The notes beneath the pieces were generated by a model. The model was given only the letters and a program-made list of their open reading frames with translations, was not told the origin of the DNA and made no database searches. From the NCBI GenBank assembly GCA_002840895.1, contig PHCZ01000001.1:124001-188000 (forward strand): a DNA stretch of 64,000 nt, read 5' to 3'. Each line of letters opens with the position of its first letter. Within the stretch, counting starts at the first letter, position 1. Origin of the DNA: Bacteroidetes bacterium HGW-Bacteroidetes-8 (GTDB lineage Bacteria > Bacteroidota > Bacteroidia > Bacteroidales > UBA932). This document shows, piece by piece, positions 8,050 through 15,504 of the stretch. Both the position numbers and the translations under genes were made by a program.

Positions 8050-10242
8050 TTGAAGACTTTTAAATTTTTCTCTCAGATAGATGCAACAGATTGTGGTCCG
8101 GCGGCGCTAAGAATGGTTGCCAACTATTACGGACGTCATTACAATATGGAGAGCTTAAGGGAGAGATGCGAAAAGGGAAGAGTTGGAGTTAATCTGTTAG
8201 GAATCAGTAAAGCGGCAGAAGGAATAGGGCTCAGAACCCTTGGGGCAAGACTATCATTCGATGAGTTACGCAAAGCGACCCTGCCGGCAATTGTTCACTG
8301 GAATCAAAATCACTTTGTAGTTCTTTACGGAGTAAAAGGGAAGGGAGATAAGCTAAAAATGCTTATAGCCGACCCATCAACCGGACTTGTAAAGCTAAGC
8401 CCGGAGGAGTTTAATAAATCCTGGTTCAGCACTGTTTTAAACGGTGAGGGAAGAGGAATAGCACTTTTTCTTGAACCTACACCAAATTTTTATGAGGAGG
8501 CAGGCGACAAAGTAGACCCAAAAGGGTTTCGTTTTTTGCTATCTTACCTTAAACCTCACAAAAGACTTATTATACAGCTTATTATCGGGCTTCTTGCCGG
8601 TAGTATTATTCAGCTGATATTTCCTTTTTTAACACAAAGCATTGTAGATATCGGTATAGGCACCCGAGACATCGGCTTTATATGGCTTATTTTGCTTGCC
8701 CAACTTATGTTAACAATCAGCTCTGCCTCAGTAGATTTTATCCGGGGGTGGATACTTTTACATCTGGGGACCAGAATAAACATATCTCTGATTTCGGATT
8801 TTCTGAGTAAGTTGATGAGACTCCCTATAGGTTTCTTCGATACCAGAATGACCGGAGATCTGCTTCAGAGAATAGGAGATCACAAAAGAATCCAGAGTTT
8901 TCTTACAGGATCTTCTCTCACGGTACTCTTTTCGATGGTTAACATCTTGATATTTGGGGCAGTTCTTTTATATTACAGCCTTACAATCTTTTTGGTTTTT
9001 TTGTTTGCATCTTTAATATATGTAGGGTGGGTTCTTCTATTTATGCGAAAACGAAGAGAGCTTGATAACAGAACTTTCACACAAAACGCTGCAAATCAAA
9101 GTTCCATAATTCAACTCATTGCCGGTATGCAGGAGATTAAACTCAACTCCTGCGAGGAGCAGAAGAGATGGGAGTGGGAACATATACAGGCAAGACTGTT
9201 CAAACTTAATATTAAGGGACTTGCACTTGGACAGTACCAGGAGGCGGGAGGTACCCTTATCAATCAACTTAAAAACATATTCATAACTGTATTGGCAGCG
9301 GGATCTGTCATAAGTGGGGAGCTTACACTTGGTATGATGCTCTCTGTGCAGTATATAATAGGACAACTTAACGCCCCTATCTCCAACGTTATAGGATTTA
9401 TACGCAACTCACAGGATGCGAAAATGAGTCTTGAAAGGTTGGCAGAGGTGCACGAAAAAAACGATGAGGAGAGCCCCGACCAGTCACTTCTTTCTGATAT
9501 CCCCACATCCAAACCAATCAACCTGGATAACCTCTCATTCCGATATGAGGGTGCGGGCTCTCCCTTTGTTTTAAAAAAGATTAATCTCTCTATCCCTCCC
9601 GGCAAAATAACTGCTATTGTAGGTATGAGCGGAAGCGGAAAGACCACGCTAATAAAACTTCTACTAGGCTTTTACAAACCTGTCTCAGGAGATATCAGCT
9701 ACGGCGACCACCGCCTCTCATCTATAAGTATGAGCAAATGGAGGCAGCGTTGCGGAGTAGTGATGCAGGATGGCTATATCTTCTCCGACACAATTGCCCG
9801 GAACATAGCCCCCGGAGAAGATAATATAAACAAGGATAGGTTGATAAAGGCGGTTGAAACTGCCAAAATACGAGAATTTGTTGAGTCTTTACCACTCTCC
9901 TATAACACCAAAATAGGTCAGGATGGTCTGGGTCTGAGCCAGGGGCAGAAACAGAGAATTCTCATTGCAAGAGCCATTTACAAAGACCCTGAATTTATTA
10001 TATTTGATGAAGCCACTAATGCTCTCGATGCGAAGAATGAGCGAGATATTATGAAGAATCTCGAAGAGTTTTTCAAAGGCCGTACAGTTGTTGTTGTTGC
10101 GCACCGCCTTAGCACCGTGAAAAATGCCGATAATATCATTGTCCTTGACAGAGGTATGATGATTGAGCAAGGCACGCATAAAGAGCTTGTCGCAAATGGA
10201 AGTGTTTATTACGAACTTGTTAAAAACCAGCTTTATGTCTAA
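8050..10242 (+). CDS. Peptidase-containing ABC exporter (C39 peptidase)
   Basis: This inner-membrane exporter cleaves double-glycine leaders and pumps out the mature peptide. The C39 peptidase domain (residues 1-150) has the catalytic Cys in DATDCGPAAL, His in NHFVVLYG and Asp in IADPSTG. Six membrane segments follow (about 170-440), then the ATPase with Walker A GMSGSGKTTL, signature LSQGQKQR, Walker B FIIFDEATNALD and an H-loop in VVAHRLST. At 730 aa it is the normal length. The start is TTG at 8050: an in-frame stop lies two codons upstream and the next Met falls after the catalytic Cys, so no ATG is usable. It overlaps the HlyD gene by 8 bp. The likely substrate is the 49-residue peptide upstream. 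Confidence 0.95.
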   Translation: MKTFKFFSQIDATDCGPAALRMVANYYGRHYNMESLRERCEKGRVGVNLLGISKAAEGIGLRTLGARLSFDELRKATLPAIVHWNQNHFVVLYGVKGKGDKLKMLIADPSTGLVKLSPEEFNKSWFSTVLNGEGRGIALFLEPTPNFYEEAGDKVDPKGFRFLLSYLKPHKRLIIQLIIGLLAGSIIQLIFPFLTQSIVDIGIGTRDIGFIWLILLAQLMLTISSASVDFIRGWILLHLGTRINISLISDFLSKLMRLPIGFFDTRMTGDLLQRIGDHKRIQSFLTGSSLTVLFSMVNILIFGAVLLYYSLTIFLVFLFASLIYVGWVLLFMRKRRELDNRTFTQNAANQSSIIQLIAGMQEIKLNSCEEQKRWEWEHIQARLFKLNIKGLALGQYQEAGGTLINQLKNIFITVLAAGSVISGELTLGMMLSVQYIIGQLNAPISNVIGFIRNSQDAKMSLERLAEVHEKNDEESPDQSLLSDIPTSKPINLDNLSFRYEGAGSPFVLKKINLSIPPGKITAIVGMSGSGKTTLIKLLLGFYKPVSGDISYGDHRLSSISMSKWRQRCGVVMQDGYIFSDTIARNIAPGEDNINKDRLIKAVETAKIREFVESLPLSYNTKIGQDGLGLSQGQKQRILIARAIYKDPEFIIFDEATNALDAKNERDIMKNLEEFFKGRTVVVVAHRLSTVKNADNIIVLDRGMMIEQGTHKELVANGSVYYELVKNQLYV

Positions 10243-11521
10243 TGAGCGCAAATTTGAAATAAGATCGGACGAGGTCAATGACATTCTCTCCAGACCACCC
10301 TCGTGGATGGTTAGGATTGGCAGTATATTGATGGCCTCTGTTCTGACTCTTATACTTATTGGTGCAGCATTTTTCAGATACCCGGACATTATCAAGGCAC
10401 CTATCGTAATAACTTCCGAAAACCTCCCTGCCCAGCTGGTGGCAAAAAGGTCAGGGAGGATACAAAGTATATTCCCCGATAACGGAGAGTATATAAAAAG
10501 AGGAGAGGTGATAGCCATACTAGAAAACCCGGGCTCCTTCGAAGATTATCTTAAGGTAAGGGATATCTGCACCAACTACCTGAATCTCTCCTCCCCTCTG
10601 CCGGAAAAGCTTCTTCTTGGCGAGCTTCAGGGCACCTACAGTCAATTTGTAAAGAGCCTCAAAGAGTACAGAACCTTCATCTCTCTTGATTACCACAGGA
10701 AGATGATAAACTCAGTGAGACAGGAGACTGAGGCAAAGAGGGGGCAGCTCAAGATTGCACAGAGAAAGGAGGCGATAGCTATTGACCAGTATGAGATAGC
10801 AGAGAATTTGTTTAACCGGGAAAAACTGCTCTTTGACCAAAAAACTATCTCTCAGCAGGATTTTGATCGCAGTAAAAGCAGTTATCTAGCTGCAGGTCAG
10901 CAGTTAGAGAGCGCCAGAGAGGAGCTCAACAAAAATAAGGTAGAGGTAATAAAAGGAGAACAGTCTATTCTGGATCTTGAAATGGAGAGAGAGGAGGGAT
11001 TTAACAGACTAAAAAGAGCAGTTGAGGCCGATCTTGATATTCTGATGTCGCAACTTGGAGAGTGGGAACAGCTTAACCTCTTTATAAGCCCGGTAGACGG
11101 AGTAATCTCTTTTACAAGTTACTGGCAGGAGAACCAGAATGTTCATAACGGAGATATTGTTTTTACAGTTCTCCCCGAAAAAGAGAAGAAGATTTCGGGT
11201 AAACTATTTATCCCTATGGCAGGAGCCGGAAAAGTGAGACCGGGACAAAAGGTAAATGTAAAACTGGATAGCTACCCCTATATGGAGTTTGGAATGGTTC
11301 AGGTTGAGGTTAAAACTATCTCACTTCTGCCTGCAAATATTGGTAATGAGAGAGTCTATATTGTAGGTGTCGATTTCCCTGAGGGTTTGCGTACCAACTA
11401 TTCATTAGATCTAAACTTTAGTGAAGAGATGCACGGTGTGGGAGAGATCATAACCGAAAATGCATCTGTTCTTAAAAGAATCTTTTATCCTGTGAGGCAT
11501 ATGATAAAAAATAATTTTTAA
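10235..11521 (+). CDS. HlyD-family membrane fusion protein of the peptide exporter
   Basis: This periplasmic adaptor links the C39 ABC exporter to an outer-membrane channel. An N-terminal cytoplasmic segment is followed by one membrane helix (ILMASVLTLILIGAAFF), a biotinyl-lipoyl-like half motif (AKRSGRIQSIFPDNGEYIKRGEVIAILENPG region), a long coiled-coil hairpin (about residues 125-270), and a beta-barrel domain (GKLFIPMAGAGKVRPGQKV). The start was taken at ATG 10235, which overlaps the exporter's stop. A longer in-frame reading would run deep into the exporter gene. No TolC-like gene is present in this operon, so the outer-membrane partner must be encoded elsewhere. Confidence 0.92.
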   Translation: MSNERKFEIRSDEVNDILSRPPSWMVRIGSILMASVLTLILIGAAFFRYPDIIKAPIVITSENLPAQLVAKRSGRIQSIFPDNGEYIKRGEVIAILENPGSFEDYLKVRDICTNYLNLSSPLPEKLLLGELQGTYSQFVKSLKEYRTFISLDYHRKMINSVRQETEAKRGQLKIAQRKEAIAIDQYEIAENLFNREKLLFDQKTISQQDFDRSKSSYLAAGQQLESAREELNKNKVEVIKGEQSILDLEMEREEGFNRLKRAVEADLDILMSQLGEWEQLNLFISPVDGVISFTSYWQENQNVHNGDIVFTVLPEKEKKISGKLFIPMAGAGKVRPGQKVNVKLDSYPYMEFGMVQVEVKTISLLPANIGNERVYIVGVDFPEGLRTNYSLDLNFSEEMHGVGEIITENASVLKRIFYPVRHMIKNNF

Positions 11522-11540
11522 CCTGTTATTTTTTTTATTG

Positions 11541-11548
11541 TATATTTG
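11541..11548 (+). promoter_or_regulatory. -7 promoter element, probable leaderless transcript
   Basis: TATATTTG matches TAnnTTTG and ends only six bases before the ATG at 11555, so the transcript would start at or within a few bases of the start codon. Confidence 0.5.
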
Positions 11549-11554
11549 TGCCGT

Positions 11555-11983
11555 ATGGTCAATCTTGTCAAATACTCACTTACTGTTCTGCTTCTGGTAG
11601 CTTACTTCGTTACCAGCCCCGGATTCGGCATTCACGAGTGCTCCAGTGAGGGAACAAGAGATATTCTTCTTCTCACATCCCAGACTAGTTGCAAAGATAT
11701 TCATACCCATTGTGGCTGCGCATCACAAGGCTGTTCCAACAAGGTGCACGATAACAATTGCTGCAAAACAGAGATTCACCATCTGGACTTAGATTATAAT
11801 ATTGTTGAGATAACCTCAACAATTCCGGTATATTTTTGTGCGTTGGAGTTTGCAACCCTCCCTTTTAGTGATGTTGCTCTCACAAATTCTCCATCCGGTT
11901 ATAGATATACCGAGATCCGTCACGGTCCGGATATTCCATCTTCAAATAAAATCTGTTCGTATAACTCTCAGTGGAGATTGTAG
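11555..11983 (+). CDS. Exported Cys/His-rich protein, likely metal-related (HYC_CC_PP-like)
   Basis: This is a small exported protein of 142 residues. An N-terminal hydrophobic signal (YSLTVLLLVAYFVTSPGFG) is followed by a Cys/His-rich core with HTHCGCASQGCS and HDNNCCKTEIHHL, then a Pro/Ser-containing tail. The pattern resembles the small HYC_CC_PP proteins that Bacteroidota encode next to metal-related TonB receptors; this is from memory and untested. It stands directly before a TonB receptor and a CxxC metal-binding protein, which supports a role in copper or another soft metal. The start was taken at ATG 11555 because the TTG three codons earlier overlaps the -7 element. Confidence 0.65.
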   Translation: MVNLVKYSLTVLLLVAYFVTSPGFGIHECSSEGTRDILLLTSQTSCKDIHTHCGCASQGCSNKVHDNNCCKTEIHHLDLDYNIVEITSTIPVYFCALEFATLPFSDVALTNSPSGYRYTEIRHGPDIPSSNKICSYNSQWRL

Positions 11984-11997
11984 ATTAGTAATAGTTG

Positions 11998-12022
11998 AAA
12001 TCAAGGCTTAACACCTTGATTT
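11998..12022 (+). other. Perfect 9-bp hairpin between metal genes
   Basis: AAATCAAGG and CCTTGATTT flank a 7-base loop and form a perfect stem. No T-run follows, so it is probably not a strong terminator. It could protect the 3' end of the upstream message or reduce read-through to the receptor gene. Confidence 0.4.
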
Positions 12023-12065
12023 GGAAATTTATTATTAACAATCAACAATTTTTATTGAATTTATT

Positions 12066-14294
12066 ATGAACTATAAAGGATTAATTCTATTTATTCTATT
12101 TACTCTCTTTAGCGGATTATCTCTCTTTTCCCAAACAGTCAGCGGTTCTGTACGTGTGCAGAGGCCGGATGGTTCTGTAGAGCCTATGGCTTATGCCTCG
12201 GTTTACTGGCTTGAGGGCAAAATTGCTCTTGAGTCTGACGACAAAGGGCGATTCTCGTTTGATAGAAAGAAAACCGATACAGTATCACTGATTGCCACAT
12301 TTGTAGGTCACACCAGAGATACAATAATACTGGGCAAGGGTGAGCACAAAGCAGATTTTCTAATAAAGGAGGGGGAGGAGCTTCAGGCTGCCAGAGTGGT
12401 TACAAGGCAGCAGGGCAACTATATATCCAAACTCGCCTCAGTAAAGACAGAGGTCATCTCAGCTGCAGGACTATGCAAGATGGCCTGTTGTAATTTGGCC
12501 GAGAGTTTTGAGAATAGTGCAAGTGTAACTGTTGGCTACTCAGATGCCATTACGGGTGCACGTCAGATTCGTCTGCTGGGGCTATCCGGTATATACACTC
12601 AGATGCTGGACGAAAACAGACCGGTTATGCGAGGTATCGCATCCCCATTTGGACTCTCTTATATACCCGGACAGTGGTTGGAGAGTATCCAGATTGCCAA
12701 GGGCCCGTCATCTGTTATTAACGGAACTGAGGCTATCACCGGGCAGATAAACCTGGAGCATCGCAAACCCACAGCAGAGCAGCCCTTTTTCCTTAATCTC
12801 TTTCTCAGTAACACGTTGAGGACAGAGGCAAATGTTGCCTCTTCTATTCAGTTGAATAATAAATGGAGCACCGTAATGTTGGGACACTTTTCAACAGACC
12901 CTGCAGATCACGACGGTAACCACGACGGATTCAGAGATGAACCTCAATCTCTTCAGTTTAATTTCTCTAACCGTTGGGTTTACTTGGCAGAAAATGGTAT
13001 GCAGATTCGTTTTGGGATAAAGGCTTTGAACGATAACAGACTTGCGGGGCAGACTGCATTTAAAAGAGATAGTGAAAGAGATCTTAACACTTGGGGCTCT
13101 ACAATAAAGAATAAAGGTGTAAACGGATATTTTAAGATTGGCGTGCCACTAAGTGCAGGAAATACCAAGAACATTGCAGCTGTTATAGACTATTCATACC
13201 ATAAACTGGACTCATATTTTGGTTTAAAAGATTATAATGCAACTCAGAACTCTCTCTTTGCAAACCTTATGTTCCAGAACGAGGTAAATGAATTTCATAA
13301 ATACACGCTTGGTCTTAGTGCAACTGCAGACGACTATAACGAATATTTCAGAGACTACTATCTAGGCAGCTACTATGATCAATATCCGGGCAGGTTTGAG
13401 AAATCTGTCGGTGCATATGGCGAGTATACCTATACAAATGGGGAGAAGATATCTGTGGTTACAGGGTTAAGAATGGATTACAACAATTTTCACGGTTGGT
13501 TGCCGGCACCCAGAATCAATATCAAATATGCATTTGACGAGAAGTTGATCTTCCGCGCACTCGGTGGTCGTGGGTTCCGTTCTGCCAATGTTATCCCGGA
13601 CAATCTAGGGGTATTGTCTACCGGAAGAAGGGTAGAGACCGGGACAAACCTGGATATTGAAGATGCCTGGACATACGGAGCAAACTTAACAGGTTACTTT
13701 CCATTTGGACTGGAAGATGCCTCTTTGAGTTTCGACTACTTCAGAACAGATTTTAGAAATCAGGTAATTGTAGATCAGGAGTACGATCTCTCAAGAATAT
13801 CAGTCTACAACCTCGATGGCAGGTCATTTACAAATACATATCAGGTCGATCTTAATGTAGAGCCTATAGAGAGACTCTCCATTCTTACTACATTCCGATA
13901 CACTGACGCCAAGGTAACACTAAAAGGGCAGGGGTTGGTAGAGAAGCCGCTTACAAGTAGATATAAAGGGGTCTTTAATGTACAGTATGCTACAAGAATG
14001 AACAAATGGACATTTGATGTGACGGCTCAGCTTAATGGACCCTCAAGATTGCCCTCTTTTTATGAGCAAGGTGGGTATTCACCGGTATATATGATGTTTT
14101 ATGCTCAGGTAACCAAAAAATTCAGAGGGATGGATATCTATGTAGGAGGTGAGAACCTCTCTAACTACAAACAGAAGCACGCAATCATAAATGCAGAAAA
14201 CCCATATAGTGCGGGCTTTAACTCAACCGTAATCTGGGGACCTCTAATGGGCATAAAGGTGTATGCAGGACTCAGATACACAATTTTTAAATAA
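12066..14294 (+). CDS. TonB-dependent receptor, probably for metal uptake
   Basis: This is an outer-membrane receptor energised by TonB. It has a signal peptide (residues 1-22), a carboxypeptidase-regulatory-like beta-sandwich domain (about 23-100), a plug domain with RQIRLLGLSGIYTQMLDENRP and GPSSVINGTEAITGQINL (about 115-235), then a beta-barrel ending in YAGLRYTIFK with a terminal aromatic residue. The plug contains a Cys cluster, CKMACCNLAESF, unusual for an outer-membrane protein and suggestive of thiophilic metal binding. The flanking genes encode a Cys/His-rich exported protein and a CxxC heavy-metal-type protein, so copper or a similar ion is the best guess. The length of 742 aa is normal. 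Confidence 0.85.
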   Translation: MNYKGLILFILFTLFSGLSLFSQTVSGSVRVQRPDGSVEPMAYASVYWLEGKIALESDDKGRFSFDRKKTDTVSLIATFVGHTRDTIILGKGEHKADFLIKEGEELQAARVVTRQQGNYISKLASVKTEVISAAGLCKMACCNLAESFENSASVTVGYSDAITGARQIRLLGLSGIYTQMLDENRPVMRGIASPFGLSYIPGQWLESIQIAKGPSSVINGTEAITGQINLEHRKPTAEQPFFLNLFLSNTLRTEANVASSIQLNNKWSTVMLGHFSTDPADHDGNHDGFRDEPQSLQFNFSNRWVYLAENGMQIRFGIKALNDNRLAGQTAFKRDSERDLNTWGSTIKNKGVNGYFKIGVPLSAGNTKNIAAVIDYSYHKLDSYFGLKDYNATQNSLFANLMFQNEVNEFHKYTLGLSATADDYNEYFRDYYLGSYYDQYPGRFEKSVGAYGEYTYTNGEKISVVTGLRMDYNNFHGWLPAPRINIKYAFDEKLIFRALGGRGFRSANVIPDNLGVLSTGRRVETGTNLDIEDAWTYGANLTGYFPFGLEDASLSFDYFRTDFRNQVIVDQEYDLSRISVYNLDGRSFTNTYQVDLNVEPIERLSILTTFRYTDAKVTLKGQGLVEKPLTSRYKGVFNVQYATRMNKWTFDVTAQLNGPSRLPSFYEQGGYSPVYMMFYAQVTKKFRGMDIYVGGENLSNYKQKHAIINAENPYSAGFNSTVIWGPLMGIKVYAGLRYTIFK

Positions 14295-14340
14295 TACCGA
14301 ATTAATAAAATTTTTAACTATTTTTACACAACATACTATA

Positions 14341-14664
14341 ATGAAAACGATTCATTTAATAACAATCACAATTCTGTCTGTTCTGCTGTTTTCTGCAGTC
14401 AGTGCCAACGCTCAGAGTAAAAAAGTAAAAACTGATGCAGAGGTACTCTTCTCTATAGCTATCGATTGCCCTAGTTGCCAAAAGAAACTAGAGTCACAGG
14501 TTCCTTATGAAAAGGGTGTAAAGGATATGAAGATAGACCTTGAAAATCAGACAATCTGGCTGTTATTCAGCTCAGATAAGACAACCAAGGAGACACTGGC
14601 AAAAGCTCTTGACAAACTTGGTTATCCTGCAAAGGAGATAGTTCCCGAAGCGCCCAAGAAATAA
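14341..14664 (+). CDS. Exported heavy-metal-associated (HMA) domain protein
   Basis: This 107-residue protein has a signal peptide (KTIHLITITILSVLLFSAVSANA) and a single HMA-like ferredoxin fold carrying a metal-binding Cys pair in IDCPSCQKKLE. The rest keeps the CopZ-like pattern (GVKDMKIDLENQTIWLLF, then ETLAKALDKLGYPA). It probably holds Cu or a similar ion in the periplasm for, or from, the neighbouring TonB receptor. ATG 14341 was chosen because it begins the signal peptide; the reading frame extends upstream without a plausible coding start. Confidence 0.8.
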   Translation: MKTIHLITITILSVLLFSAVSANAQSKKVKTDAEVLFSIAIDCPSCQKKLESQVPYEKGVKDMKIDLENQTIWLLFSSDKTTKETLAKALDKLGYPAKEIVPEAPKK

Positions 14665-14683
14665 TTTTTAATTAATTAATAGG

Positions 14684-15502
14684 ATGATCTATAGGTTCAT
14701 CTGTTCATTTTTAGCAATAATCGCCTTTTGCCCTCTCTTTTCACAGATGGCAGGAGGCGGTTCTGTTTTTTACGAGAAGATGAGAACTCTCTCCTTTGAA
14801 CAGAGGGAAACTCTTATTGCAGAGGAGCTCATTGGAAGGAATATGCCTCGGTTTATAACCGATTTTGTTCCGGTTACTACAAGTCAGAGAGACGCTTCCG
14901 GTAAAAAGAGGAGGGTAGTAATCTTTGTCTCTCCGGACTATCTCTCAATAGGAGACGAAAAGGATTACTTTATCATACCAATGGGTCCACTAACTGCACA
15001 AAGAGTAGCAAACTCATTTGATGCCTCTCTTCCGACGCCAAAAGTGGTAGATATAATCTATTTAAATTCCAAATTAAAGCTTGAGCCATTTAACTTTATC
15101 CCGAGAGGCAACAGAAACGAAACACCCGACATTCTCTACGACCACTCTAAGATAATACAGGCTCAGATTATAGCCGCCGGTAAAAAGCCCGGAGTTTTCG
15201 TTGCGGGGACCAAGAAGGACATTGTAATTTCCTCTAAGCTAACAGACCCCTCAAGAACAAGACACGTAACTATTTACGGTTGGCATAAATTGGATGGGAA
15301 ACCAATTCAACCGGTTACAAATGTCCATATAAACACATATGTAGATTACAGCCACGGAGTGAGACTAATCTCCAATCGTGTTCTCATTGACGGTAAAGAG
15401 TACCGTTACAGGGAAATTCTAAAAGATAGCCTTTTGCACGCTTTATTAAGTTACGAAACAGCACCTTTTACCATTGTCTCTTACCTGGAAAAACCCAACT
15501 AA
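14684..15502 (+). CDS. Exported protein of unknown function
   Basis: This is a 272-residue protein with an N-terminal signal (FICSFLAIIAFCPLFS). I do not recognise a named domain. Notable stretches are PRFITDFVPVT, a central block DYFIIPMGPLTAQRVANSFDASLPT, and a polar block IYGWHKLDGKPIQPVTNVHI followed by YVDYSHGVRLI. The conserved-looking His and Asp residues (WHKLDG, DYSHG, YDHSK) suggest an enzyme, but no function can be assigned. It starts 19 bases after the HMA gene and ends 2 bases before the GH9 fusion gene, so it is probably co-transcribed with the latter. Confidence 0.7.
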   Translation: MIYRFICSFLAIIAFCPLFSQMAGGGSVFYEKMRTLSFEQRETLIAEELIGRNMPRFITDFVPVTTSQRDASGKKRRVVIFVSPDYLSIGDEKDYFIIPMGPLTAQRVANSFDASLPTPKVVDIIYLNSKLKLEPFNFIPRGNRNETPDILYDHSKIIQAQIIAAGKKPGVFVAGTKKDIVISSKLTDPSRTRHVTIYGWHKLDGKPIQPVTNVHINTYVDYSHGVRLISNRVLIDGKEYRYREILKDSLLHALLSYETAPFTIVSYLEKPN

Positions 15503-15504
15503 AT

